The notes below the pieces were generated by a model. It was given only the letters and a program-made list of their open reading frames with translations, ran no database searches and was not told the DNA's origin. A stretch of 47,789 nucleotides of DNA from Acidobacteriaceae bacterium. GTDB lineage: Bacteria > Acidobacteriota > Terriglobia > Terriglobales > Acidobacteriaceae. Where the stretch lies: contig DAIDLI010000024.1 in the NCBI GenBank assembly GCA_027449545.1, forward strand, positions 1 through 47,789. Direction: 5' to 3'. Of the stretch, positions 16,065-24,148 are shown one piece after another (position 1 is the first letter of the stretch; each line of letters opens with the position of its first letter). A program made the translations under genes and the position numbers.

Positions 16065-17075
16065 GTGAGAGGCTTGATCCGCCGCGGATTGCGGCTTCAT
16101 TGGATGGCCGGGCTGGCGCTTCCGCTGGTACTGGCAGCGACGGCCAGCGCGCAGGGCGCGGCCACCTATACGGTATTGCATGTGCAGACGCCCGGTGCGG
16201 GTCCGGCCGCGGCCAGCGTCACGGTGACTGGCGCCGATGGAACCCCGGTGGCCGGCGTGGTGAATTTCATGGACGGCTCGCGGCTGGTGGCCCAGGCGAT
16301 GCTCGACGCCAGCGGGCAGGCCGACGCCAAGTTCTCCTTACCCGAAGGGGATCATGCGCTGACCGCGGTTTACCTGGGCGATACAGCGCACCGCACTTCC
16401 ACCTCGTCCGCGACCCAGGTGCACACCGAGACTCCGGGCACCAGCGGGACGCCTGGCTTTCAGTTGAGCCTGACGCCGGTGGCGCCCTCGGCACTGCCGA
16501 TGGTGCTGACGGCCGGCCAGTCCGGATCGGCGACGGTGACGGTGACGCCGGTGAACAATAGCGGGCTGACCGGGCCGATGTACGTGACGCTCTCCTGTTC
16601 GGGGCTGCCGAGCCTTGCCAACTGCGCATTTGCGCCCTCGACGGTGCAGATTCTGCCCACGACGCCGACGACCTGTACGGCTGGATCGCCGGCCTCCGCC
16701 TGTCCGCCGACCAGCCTGATGTCGATCACGACGGAGTCCGTGGGCACCAAGGGAACAGGCCAGACCTGGATCTACCGGCCGCCGCAGGGCGTGGCCTGGG
16801 CGATTCTGCTGCCGGGCATTCTCGGCCTGGGCGGCATCGCGTGGGGCGCGCGGCGGCGGCGCTGGCTGCAGCGGCTGTCGCTGATCGCGCTGATCGGGCT
16901 GGTGACCTCGCTGGGCACAACCTCGTGCAGTTCGCTCTGGTACTACTATCAGCACGGACCGCCGACCACGCCGCCGACGCCGGCCGGCACCTACACGGTG
17001 ACGGTGACGGCGCAGACGAGCAACGGGGTGACCGCCATCTCCAACTCCACGACGATGGTGCTGACGGTGAAGTAA
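16065..17075 (+). CDS. Exported Ig-like repeat protein with C-terminal membrane anchor
   Basis: A protein of about 336 residues. It starts best at GTG 16065 (GGAG 9 bases upstream), which gives a typical signal peptide (RRGLRLHWMAGLALPLVLAATASAQG); the open frame begins earlier but is unconvincing. A bacterial Ig-like domain of the Big_3_5 kind covers about 35-125 (SVTVTGADGTPVAGVVNFMDGS, GDHALTAVYLGD). A Thr/Pro-rich region, a second beta region, and a transmembrane stretch followed by a basic cluster (LLPGILGLGGIAWGARRRRW) then lead to a Thr-rich end. Similar proteins are common in Acidobacteriota. It is likely a surface adhesin or structural protein; no enzymatic role is visible. Confidence 0.7.
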   Translation: MRGLIRRGLRLHWMAGLALPLVLAATASAQGAATYTVLHVQTPGAGPAAASVTVTGADGTPVAGVVNFMDGSRLVAQAMLDASGQADAKFSLPEGDHALTAVYLGDTAHRTSTSSATQVHTETPGTSGTPGFQLSLTPVAPSALPMVLTAGQSGSATVTVTPVNNSGLTGPMYVTLSCSGLPSLANCAFAPSTVQILPTTPTTCTAGSPASACPPTSLMSITTESVGTKGTGQTWIYRPPQGVAWAILLPGILGLGGIAWGARRRRWLQRLSLIALIGLVTSLGTTSCSSLWYYYQHGPPTTPPTPAGTYTVTVTAQTSNGVTAISNSTTMVLTVK

Positions 17076-17079
17076 CCGC

Positions 17080-18972
17080 ATGCCCGCCGCGCGCCTGCAT
17101 AGCGTTCCCGCGGCCGTTTACAGGCTGGTGGAGCGCACGCCCGGCGCGATTCTACTGGAGGGCAGCAGCAACAACTCAAGAAATGAGGAGCCGTGGACGC
17201 AACTGTTCACGGCTCCTTTGCGTTTCTGCGCTGCCTACGAGCCGGAGCATGTGCCCGCGCTCTTCGCGGCCATCGAAAGCGCTGTCGCCGAGGGGCTGAC
17301 GGCGGCGGGCTTCTTTACCTATGAGTGCGGGGCGGCGTTCGAGCCGAAGGCAGGCATGCGGCCGTCCCGCCCGGGCATGCCTCTGGCGTGGTTCGGCATC
17401 TATGAGCGCGGCTGGAGATTCGATCACGCAAGCGGAGCCTTTGCCGATGGCGAGCCGCCGGAGCTTGCCAATAGCAGCGCGACAGAGGCGGACCCAGCAC
17501 AGCAGACGACGCTAGCGGCTGAGTTCGGGCTGGACGAAGCGAGCTACACGCAGCGGATCGCCACCATTCATGAGTGGATCCGGAGAGGCGACGTCTACCA
17601 GTTGAACTTCACCGCGCCGTGGCGGATGGAGGCTTGTGGCGATGCGGCGGCGCTGTATGCCCGGCTGCGCGGGCGTCAGCCGGCGCAGTACGGGGCCTTC
17701 CTGCACTGGCAAGCGGGGCGGCACATCCTTTCCTTCTCGCCGGAGCTGTTCTTCCGCGTGGACCGAGAGGGCGCGACGCGGCGCATCGCGACGCGGCCGA
17801 TGAAGGGCACGGCGCCGCGCGGACGCACCACCGCGGAGGATCGCGGCATCTCCGAATGGCTGCGCAACGACGAGAAGAACCGCAGCGAAAACCTGATGAT
17901 CGTGGATCTGCTGCGCAACGATCTGGGGCGCGTGGCGCAAACGGGCAGCGTGCGTGCGGAGCGCCTGTTCGAGGTGGAGCGGCTGCCCACGCTGTGGCAG
18001 ATGACCTCCACGGTGACGGCCGAACTGCGCGCGGATGCGGGCTTCCGCGAGATCATGCGAGCACTCTTCCCGTGCGGCTCCATCACCGGCGCGCCCAAGG
18101 TGCGGGCCATGCAGTTGATCGGCGAAGTGGAGGACGAGCCGCGCGGCGTGTACACCGGCGCGATCGGCTTCTTTTCGCCGCGGCAGACGGTATTCAACGT
18201 GGCGATTCGGACGCTGGAACTGGAGGATGGGCACGGCCGCATGGGGACTGGCGGCGGGATCGTGATCGATTCGCACGTGGCGGCGGAGTACCGGGAGTGC
18301 CTGCTGAAGGCGGAGTTTCTGACGCGCTCCAGCGGGCAGGAAGCGGAGCCGTTTTCACTGATCGAAACGCTGCGCTGGGAGGACGGTTATCCGCTGCTTG
18401 TGCTGCATCTCGACCGCCTGACGGATTCGGCGGAGTACTTCGATTTTGTCTGCGAGCGCGGCCAGGCGCGGGCGGCGCTGGAGGCGCATGCGGAGCGGTT
18501 TGCAGGCGGAGAAGCGCGCCGGGTGCGGCTGCTGCTGAGTCGCGAGGGCAAGATCGAGATCGCGGATACGCCTCTGCCCGCAGGCCGCGCGGACGAAGCG
18601 TTGCGCGTGGGCCTCGCGCAGGAGCGCACCGATCCCGAAGACCGCATGCTGTTTCACAAGACCACGCACCGGCCGCTGTATGGACCGGCCTTCGAAGCGG
18701 CGTCGCGGGCGGGATTCGCCGATGTGTTGTTCTTCAACAATCGCGGTGAGCTGACCGAAGGCGCGATCAGCAGCGTGTTCGTGGAGAAGAACGGGCGCTG
18801 GGCGACGCCGCCGGTGGAATGCGGATTGCTGCCCGGCGTGTACCGGCGGCACCTGCTGGAGACGCGCCCCGAGATCGAGGAGCGCGTGCTGCGCGAGGAG
18901 GACCTGCGCGATGCAGACGCGGTTTACCTGGCCAATGCGGTGCAGGGATTGCGGCGGGTGGTCGTGGAGTAG
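17080..18972 (+). CDS. pabBC: Aminodeoxychorismate synthase component I / aminodeoxychorismate lyase fusion
   Basis: A 630-residue bifunctional enzyme of the p-aminobenzoate branch of folate synthesis. Residues about 40-435 are chorismate-binding PabB: LSFSPELFFRV, ATRPMKGTAPRG, NLMIVDLLRNDLGRV, GSITGAPKVRAMQLI and GTGGGIVIDS. Residues about 440-630 are a PabC-type PLP-dependent lyase: SLIETLRWEDG, HKTTHRPLYG, LTEGAISSVFVE, LLPGVYRR. PabB makes 4-amino-4-deoxychorismate with a glutaminase partner; PabC releases pyruvate to give PABA. The PabA glutaminase is not in the window. The start is 4 bp after the preceding gene. An internal ATG would shorten the protein but the N-terminus is plausible. 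Confidence 0.92.
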   Translation: MPAARLHSVPAAVYRLVERTPGAILLEGSSNNSRNEEPWTQLFTAPLRFCAAYEPEHVPALFAAIESAVAEGLTAAGFFTYECGAAFEPKAGMRPSRPGMPLAWFGIYERGWRFDHASGAFADGEPPELANSSATEADPAQQTTLAAEFGLDEASYTQRIATIHEWIRRGDVYQLNFTAPWRMEACGDAAALYARLRGRQPAQYGAFLHWQAGRHILSFSPELFFRVDREGATRRIATRPMKGTAPRGRTTAEDRGISEWLRNDEKNRSENLMIVDLLRNDLGRVAQTGSVRAERLFEVERLPTLWQMTSTVTAELRADAGFREIMRALFPCGSITGAPKVRAMQLIGEVEDEPRGVYTGAIGFFSPRQTVFNVAIRTLELEDGHGRMGTGGGIVIDSHVAAEYRECLLKAEFLTRSSGQEAEPFSLIETLRWEDGYPLLVLHLDRLTDSAEYFDFVCERGQARAALEAHAERFAGGEARRVRLLLSREGKIEIADTPLPAGRADEALRVGLAQERTDPEDRMLFHKTTHRPLYGPAFEAASRAGFADVLFFNNRGELTEGAISSVFVEKNGRWATPPVECGLLPGVYRRHLLETRPEIEERVLREEDLRDADAVYLANAVQGLRRVVVE

Positions 18973-18982
18973 GAGAGTCTTT

Positions 18983-19010
18983 CCCCAGGTCTCAAGATCG
19001 AGACCTGGGG
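18983..19010. repeat. Dispersed hairpin family, perfect copy between convergent genes
   Basis: CCCCAGGTCTC (18983-18993) pairs perfectly with GAGACCTGGGG (19000-19010), followed by CACC. It fills the 44-bp gap between the stops of pabBC and the rhodanese gene, a place where a bidirectional terminator would serve. Confidence 0.85.
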
Positions 19011-19016
19011 CACCGC

Positions 19017-19385
19017 TTATTGGTGGTCGGCGACAATGCGCGCGGCGCGGCCGTAGGAGCCGAGATTGAACGCATTCCTGTAGCCGAGGGCCTGTAGCTT
19101 CTTCTTCGCAACGCCGCTGCGCATGCCGCTCTGGCAGTGCAGCAGCAGCACCTGGCTGCGGTCCTTGACGCGGCGAGGCACGAGCGTTTCGACCTGATCC
19201 ACGGGCATGTTGAGGGCCTGGGGCAGATGCCCGCCGGCGAACTCGCCGGGGCTGCGCACATCAATGACGACCGCGCCGTTTTTGAGGTGCTCGCGAGCGG
19301 CCTTCGCAGAGATCTGCCCGATGCGGCGCAGCACAAAAAACGCCACGATGATGACGGCGGCAATAAGCCAGTTCTTCCAATCCAT
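19017..19385 (-). CDS. Membrane-anchored rhodanese-domain protein
   Basis: A 122-residue protein. The N-terminus WLIAAVIIVAFFVLRRIG is a membrane anchor. The rhodanese domain follows with the family signatures VVIDVRSPGEFAGGHLPQALNMP and the active-site loop LLHCQSGMRSG, with the catalytic Cys present. It likely carries persulfide sulfur at the membrane surface. The frame continues open upstream into the next gene region, but the Met at 19385 is the sensible start. It follows the molybdopterin oxidoreductase by 5 bp, so the two are probably co-transcribed. Confidence 0.88.
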   Translation of the reverse strand: MDWKNWLIAAVIIVAFFVLRRIGQISAKAAREHLKNGAVVIDVRSPGEFAGGHLPQALNMPVDQVETLVPRRVKDRSQVLLLHCQSGMRSGVAKKKLQALGYRNAFNLGSYGRAARIVADHQ

Positions 19386-19390
19386 GTTTC

Positions 19391-21541
19391 TTATTCCTTC
19401 TCGACTTCGACCAGCGTGGAATAGAAAGTGGGGCCTCCGCCGAGGTCGGTGAGACGTTCGCTGGTGAGAACGTTCACGTTTGCGGCGCCGGGATGAAACT
19501 TGGCCCAGTCGAGCCGCGCAGCGACGACGCCGGCGGGCAGGCTGGGATTGAGCATCGCGGTCAGGGTGAGCGAGCCGCGATCGTTGTAGACGCGCACGGT
19601 TTCGCCTTCGGCGATGGAGCGCGCGGCGGCGTCCTGCGGGTGCATCTCGATGCGCTGGCTGGTGCGCGCCTCCATCTTGCGATGGCCGGGAAGATTGGCG
19701 AAGGTGGAGTTCACGTAGTTGTCGTTCTTGCGCGGCAACAGCTCCAGCGGATATCGCTTGGCGTTCTGGCTCCAGCGCGACTCCGCAGGAGGCACGAAGC
19801 CAGGCAATGGATCGAGGCCCGCGGCGGCGAGGCTTTCGGAATAGAACTCGATTTTGCCCGACGGCGTGGGCACCGGGCCGCAAGCGAAGGGGCGGAAATC
19901 TTCCGTCTGAAACGCGAGCGGGATATGGCCGCGGGCCTGGAGATCGTCGATGCGGATGTTCTCCATCCCCGGATTGGTAGAGTGGCCGTGGTCGTCGAGG
20001 GCGAGTGCCTGGCGGATCATCTCTTCGGCGGTATCGCGGAAGCAGGGCTCCGGAAAACCGATGCGCTGGCCGAGCTGCCCGAAGAGCCAGACGTTGGAGC
20101 GCGCCTCGCCGGGCGGCTCGATGGCCTGCTGCGAGAGCTGCGCGTAGTAGTGCCCGTAGGCGCCTTGCAGATCTGTGTGCTCGTGGAATGTGGTTGCGGG
20201 CAGCACGAAGTCCGCGTAATCGGTCGTGTCGGTGAAGAACAGATCGTGCACCACGGCGAAGAGATCGGGACGCGCGAGGCCGCGGCGCACGGCGGGCTGG
20301 TTGGGCGCGATGGTGGCAGGATTCGAGTTGTAGACGAAGAGCGCGTGCACGCGCGGACCATCGTGCGGATCGGAGCCGAGCTCGGTGAGGGCCTGACCGA
20401 GCAGAGACATGTTCACGAGACGCGCCTCGCGGGCGAGGGGCGAAAACATTTGCAGGTCGGGCCGCTCCAGCGCCTGCTTGTTCCACTTGAAGCCGCCGGA
20501 GGTGCTGAGCTGCGCGCCGCCGCCACGGTGTTTCCAGGCGCCGGTGAGCGCGGGCAGCATGGCCACTGCGCGCGCAGCGGCGCCGCCGTTCTCCACGCGC
20601 TGAAGGCCGTAGTTCATGCGAATGGCGGCGGGATGCGTGGTCGCGTATTCGCGCGCGAGCTGCTCCACCTCTGCGGCGGTGAGGCCGGTCCAGTGAGCCA
20701 CGCGCTCCGGAGTGTAGTCGCGGGCACGCGCGGCGAGCTCGTCGAAGCCGTGGGTCATGAGGGCGAGGTAGGCGCGGTCTTCAAGGCCTTCTCGCAGGAT
20801 GACGTGCATGATGCCGAGCGCGAGGGCGACATCGGTGCCGGGACGGATGGCGATGTGCCAGTCGGCGAGCGCGGCGGTGCGGGTGCGGTACGGATCGATG
20901 ACGATGAGGCGTGCGCCGTTGCGCCGCGCCTGCTCGATCATGGGCCACAGGTGGATGTTGTTGCCGTGAATGTTGGCACCCCAGGCGAGGATCAGCCTGG
21001 CGTGGCGGAAATCCTCCGTGGGCGTGCCGATCTTCACGCCGTAGACGGAGTTCCAGGCCTGGCCGCCGGCTTCGGCGCAGATGGTGCGGTCGAGGCGGCT
21101 GGCGCCGATACGGTGAAAGAAGCGGCGGTCCATGGAGCCGTAGCCGAGCACGCCGGTGGTGCCGGCATAGCTATAGGGCAGAATCGACTCGGGCCCGTAC
21201 TGCTCACTGACGGCACGCAAACGCGCGGCGATAGCGTCGAGCGCCTCATCCCAGGAGATGCGCTCAAAGGCCTGGGACTCCTGACCGCGGGGCAGCGGGC
21301 CTTTGGGCACGCCCGCCTTGCGGCGCAATGGATAGAGCAGGCGATCCGGCGCGTAGACGCGGTCGAGATACCTGGCCACCTTGCCGCAGAGAAAGCCGTT
21401 GGTGACGGGATGCGCGGGATCGCCCGCGATCTTGACGGCGCGCCCTTCTTGGTTCACCGTGACCAGCACGCCGCAGGAATCAGGGCAGTCGTGCGAGCAG
21501 GCGGTGTGCACCACGCGCAGCGGTGAACAAGAGGAGGCCAT
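19391..21541 (-). CDS. Molybdopterin oxidoreductase (DMSO-reductase family)
   Basis: A 716-residue molybdenum/tungsten bis-MGD enzyme. The N-terminal [4Fe-4S] motif is Cys15-x3-Cys19-x3-Cys23-x28-Cys52 (TACSHDCPDSCGVL ... GFLCGK). The core has ISWDEALDAIAARL, LILAWGANIHGNN, VIDPYRTRTA, NYGLQRVENGG and LPATTFHEHTDLQG; the C-terminal MGD-binding region has KNDNYVNSTFANLP and NDRGSLTLTAML. There is no Tat signal, so it is probably cytoplasmic. Where family members have the metal ligand Cys, SeCys or Ser, this protein has TICAEAGGQAW, and the ligand is not obvious. Its substrate is unknown. A HIT protein lies upstream and a rhodanese downstream in the same orientation. Confidence 0.88.
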   Translation of the reverse strand: MASSCSPLRVVHTACSHDCPDSCGVLVTVNQEGRAVKIAGDPAHPVTNGFLCGKVARYLDRVYAPDRLLYPLRRKAGVPKGPLPRGQESQAFERISWDEALDAIAARLRAVSEQYGPESILPYSYAGTTGVLGYGSMDRRFFHRIGASRLDRTICAEAGGQAWNSVYGVKIGTPTEDFRHARLILAWGANIHGNNIHLWPMIEQARRNGARLIVIDPYRTRTAALADWHIAIRPGTDVALALGIMHVILREGLEDRAYLALMTHGFDELAARARDYTPERVAHWTGLTAAEVEQLAREYATTHPAAIRMNYGLQRVENGGAAARAVAMLPALTGAWKHRGGGAQLSTSGGFKWNKQALERPDLQMFSPLAREARLVNMSLLGQALTELGSDPHDGPRVHALFVYNSNPATIAPNQPAVRRGLARPDLFAVVHDLFFTDTTDYADFVLPATTFHEHTDLQGAYGHYYAQLSQQAIEPPGEARSNVWLFGQLGQRIGFPEPCFRDTAEEMIRQALALDDHGHSTNPGMENIRIDDLQARGHIPLAFQTEDFRPFACGPVPTPSGKIEFYSESLAAAGLDPLPGFVPPAESRWSQNAKRYPLELLPRKNDNYVNSTFANLPGHRKMEARTSQRIEMHPQDAAARSIAEGETVRVYNDRGSLTLTAMLNPSLPAGVVAARLDWAKFHPGAANVNVLTSERLTDLGGGPTFYSTLVEVEKE

Positions 21542-21579
21542 ACAGCTATTTTAAGCGGAGCCGAGTTCGACGGAGGGGA

Positions 21580-21918
21580 CTATCCCGGAGGCCAGTGCAT
21601 GGAGCGGCCGCCGAGCAGATGGAGGTGGAGATGATCCACGGTCTGGCCGCCGTTTTCGCCGGTATTGACCACCACGCGATAGCCGCTGCCGAGTCCCTTC
21701 TGACGCGCAACTTGCACCGCCGAGCCGAGCAGGTGGCCGAGCAGCGCGCGCTTTTCGGCATCGCTGTCATCGAGCGAGCGGATGTGTTCGCGGGGCACGA
21801 TCAGCACGTGCACCGGCGCCTGGGGATGAAGATCGGGGAAGGCGTAGACGAGTTCGTCCTGGTAGACCGGCGTGGAGGGGATCTTGCCGGCAACAATGCT
21901 GCAAAAGACGCAATCCAT
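21580..21918 (-). CDS. HIT-family nucleotide-binding hydrolase (HinT-like)
   Basis: A 112-residue protein starting MDCVFCSIVAGKIPSTPVY, with the C-x2-C zinc-like start common in bacterial HinT proteins. The histidine triad is VDHLHLHLLGG. These enzymes hydrolyse AMP linked to amines or lysine. The open frame extends 13 codons further but this Met fits the family. It is 38 bp upstream of the molybdopterin oxidoreductase on the same strand, so it may lead that operon. Confidence 0.92.
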   Translation of the reverse strand: MDCVFCSIVAGKIPSTPVYQDELVYAFPDLHPQAPVHVLIVPREHIRSLDDSDAEKRALLGHLLGSAVQVARQKGLGSGYRVVVNTGENGGQTVDHLHLHLLGGRSMHWPPG

Positions 21919-22037
21919 AGCGAGGTCAGTGTACGCAGCGCGTCGGCGGATCAGCAAGTCAGCGCTCCCGAGAGAAGGCCGGCGAATGAACGAAAGGGCG
22001 CGCCGCGGCGCACCCTCTGTCCCTGGACACTGCTTCC

Positions 22038-22949
22038 CTACACCGGCTGCTGCGCGAAGTCCTCTTCCTCTTCCACGCCGTAGCGGCGGAGGAGGTTGGG
22101 CAGACTTTGCGAGAAGGCGGAGCGCGGCATGACGGTGTCGCAGCCCGCCTCGGTGGCTTTCAGCTTCAGATCGCCCTGCACATGGCTGAGGAAGCCGATG
22201 ATGGAGACCGCCCTCTTGAACTTGGCCTTGAACTTGGGAATCAGCGTAAGCGGCTTGGCGTTGGCGTTGTTGAGGTCGAAGACAATCAGGGCAGGGTGTT
22301 CGCTGTCGGGCGCCTCGTTGATACGCGCCACGGCCTCTTTGTCGCCACCCTTGATGAACTCAACCTTCACGCCCAGCTTGCGCGCCGTCTCCTGAATCTT
22401 GGCCAGGAAGAAGAGGTCTTCGATAAAGCAGAAGATGCGGGTAGGCGCGTCTTCGCGAACGGGGGCCGCGGGGGGCGCGTAGCTCTCCGCATAGTAGCCA
22501 TTGCCATGGTTTCCGGGCATCTGGATCGTGGAGGGCGGGCCGTCAGCGATGTTGCCGTTCACGGCGCGATAGCTATGGTCCATAGGACCGACAAACTCGC
22601 GGGGGCCCTTCTGGCGGCTGCGGCGCTTGCCCTGTCCCTGCTGCGCGATGCTGTTGCCGGGCTGCGCCTGCTGCTGCTTCTGGAAGAACTTCTTCTTTTT
22701 GCGGCCCTGCCCCTGATTCTGATTCTGCTGATGGGTGGGAGCCTGCCTGGGCTGCGGAGGAGGCGGAGGCGGTGCCTGCATCTGCGGCTGGCCCTGGTTC
22801 TGGGGCTGTTGCTGCCCCTGGGCTCCGGCTTGTTGTGACTTGTTTTTGCGGCGACGCCGGCGGCGGCGATGCCCTTGCGACTGCGCCGGAGCGTTCTCCG
22901 GAGCCGATCCCATCTCCTGCGGGACGGGGGGCGTTGCTTCTGTCATCAT
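22038..22949 (-). CDS. Receiver-like domain protein with basic, Gln-rich N-terminus
   Basis: A 303-residue protein in two parts. Residues 1-120 are low complexity: Arg runs (HRRRRRRRKNKS), Gln/Asn/Pro repeats and KKKKFFQKQQQ, a composition typical of nucleic-acid-binding disordered tails. Residues about 170-290 resemble a CheY-like receiver fold: RIFCFIEDLFFLAKIQETARKLG, PALIVFDLNNANAK (Asp at the phospho-acceptor position), IIGFLSHVQ (Ser at the Thr/Ser switch position), and VMPRSAF where the conserved Lys would be. Phosphorylation ability is uncertain because the acidic pair and the Lys are replaced. The combination suggests a regulator or RNA-associated protein; I do not know its function. 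Confidence 0.75.
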   Translation of the reverse strand: MMTEATPPVPQEMGSAPENAPAQSQGHRRRRRRRKNKSQQAGAQGQQQPQNQGQPQMQAPPPPPPQPRQAPTHQQNQNQGQGRKKKKFFQKQQQAQPGNSIAQQGQGKRRSRQKGPREFVGPMDHSYRAVNGNIADGPPSTIQMPGNHGNGYYAESYAPPAAPVREDAPTRIFCFIEDLFFLAKIQETARKLGVKVEFIKGGDKEAVARINEAPDSEHPALIVFDLNNANAKPLTLIPKFKAKFKRAVSIIGFLSHVQGDLKLKATEAGCDTVMPRSAFSQSLPNLLRRYGVEEEEDFAQQPV

Positions 22950-23800
22950 GCGCGTGTTTCCTGGCGCCTGCGGCCGACCCGGCGATGCGAATCCTGCAAC
23001 CCGGATCGCGCCTGTGGCGCTTTCCTTTACGATCGACTTCTGCGGCAGAATTCCAAATCGCGTGGGCGATGCGGATCCACCGGATTCTGCGCTTCAGCCG
23101 GAATCAGGGCTGAGGCTTGAGGCGCGTTCCCGGACTGGCCCAGAGAGCGGAAGATGCAAGGCCGGAAGAGGCATTCTCACGCCTCGCGTTCCCCCCGCAC
23201 TCTGCCATGCTGCAAGCCAGAGAAGGCTCGAACTGGCGGATGCGCGTTACGGGAAACCGGGAGGACTGGATTTGCATTTACCGCATACCCGGAGATCAAG
23301 GCGAGTGGCTGCCAGACCCGCCGCGCTCCAACGGAGCACAGCACCTTCCGCACTCTCTGGCAGAACTCTGCCCCGGCTACAGCCGGTTCTGAGTCTCCGA
23401 ACTTCCTCTATTCGAACTCTCTGAAAAATGCTGTCGCAGCCTGTACAGGAGCTTATCGTTCACTTTGCAATCAGGACCGCCACGGCGCGACAGGCGCTTT
23501 TCTCAGGTGATGCCCTTTCTTTGTGAGCTCTCGCCGCACGAATCTGGCTAGGAAAGAATCGGCTGGCGAAGTCTGCTTGCTCGGCGGCGAGCTTGCTCGA
23601 CCCTACCCGGGTGGGAGCGCGTCAGCCGCTTGATAGGCAACTTCGATACTACAGCGAAGCCGCGCGGCTGGCAAGTGACCTCTTGCCGGAGAAAAAAGCC
23701 CGGAAACGGGCAAGCAACTCGGAAACGAGCGGAAGATCGCCGGAACGAATCTTAAGCCGCACACTGGTTGGGATTTACGCTGGGGTCCTGAGACCAATAG

Positions 23801-23823
23801 AAAAGCCACCCCTGAGAGTGGCT
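23801..23823 (-). terminator. Rho-independent-type terminator
   Basis: Read on the minus strand: AGCCAC (23823-23818), an 8-nt loop, GTGGCT (23809-23804), then TTTTCTATT. The stem is moderate and the U-run short. It would end a minus-strand transcript from mutM or from the candidate RNA. Confidence 0.55.
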
Positions 23824-24011
23824 CTTGCAGATTACGGGTCACTGGCCTCCCCGTGTTTGTAGGGCGCCGGTCGTTGCCGCTGCGCCTCTGCAGATTCCCG
23901 GTCAGGCTCTGTTCCCGCTATGGGGCCGCTCGTTGGCGGTTGCTCTGATCTGGGTTCTGCCTTTTTCACTGGCTGCCCGGGGCCTCCCGCCGGCAGCCGA
24001 ACATCACTGGC
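23801..24011 (-). ncRNA. Candidate structured RNA, about 210 nt
   Basis: On the minus strand a TATATT -10-like box (24018-24023) lies 7 bp upstream of 24011. The predicted transcript then has a GGCTGCC/GGCAGCC stem near its 5' end, a CCGC/GCGG hairpin in the middle, and ends in a rho-independent-like terminator. The 5' segment includes GATGTTCG, as in 6S RNA, and the length would suit 6S, but I could not find the long closing stem that 6S needs. The -35 is poor. It could also be the 3' untranslated region of mutM, which ends 137 bp upstream. Confidence 0.3.
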
Positions 24012-24148
24012 GCTGTGAATATAGCAATCGGGGGGCCGTTCTTGCCTTCCACTGTTTTCAGTGGTTTGCGAGTGGCAGCGGCAGCCGCATTTCTGCAATC
24101 ACGGAGAGGCGGATTGGCGAAATACGGAAAACCGTAGCAGGCGCTTTT

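Larger units (their letters stand above)
22950..24148. other. 1.2-kb gap, mostly featureless, with a candidate RNA at its right end
   Basis: No frame in this gap has the codon pattern or Shine-Dalgarno of a real gene. 22950-23790 shows nothing I can name. The right third holds a terminator-like hairpin and the possible minus-strand RNA described separately. Confidence 0.5.

Noticed and set aside
19017..20486. A 489-codon minus-strand frame covering the rhodanese and part of the oxidoreductase
   Set aside because: Only the last 122 codons are a real protein; the rest is Arg/Ala-rich shadow of the oxidoreductase in another frame.
19493..21526. A 677-codon plus-strand frame opposite the molybdopterin oxidoreductase
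   Set aside because: It is the antisense shadow of a clearly real gene; composition is that of reverse-complemented GC-rich coding sequence.
23801..24011. 6S RNA identification
   Set aside because: Length and one GATGTTCG segment fit, but the long closing stem and central bubble are not evident. I kept it only as an unnamed RNA candidate.
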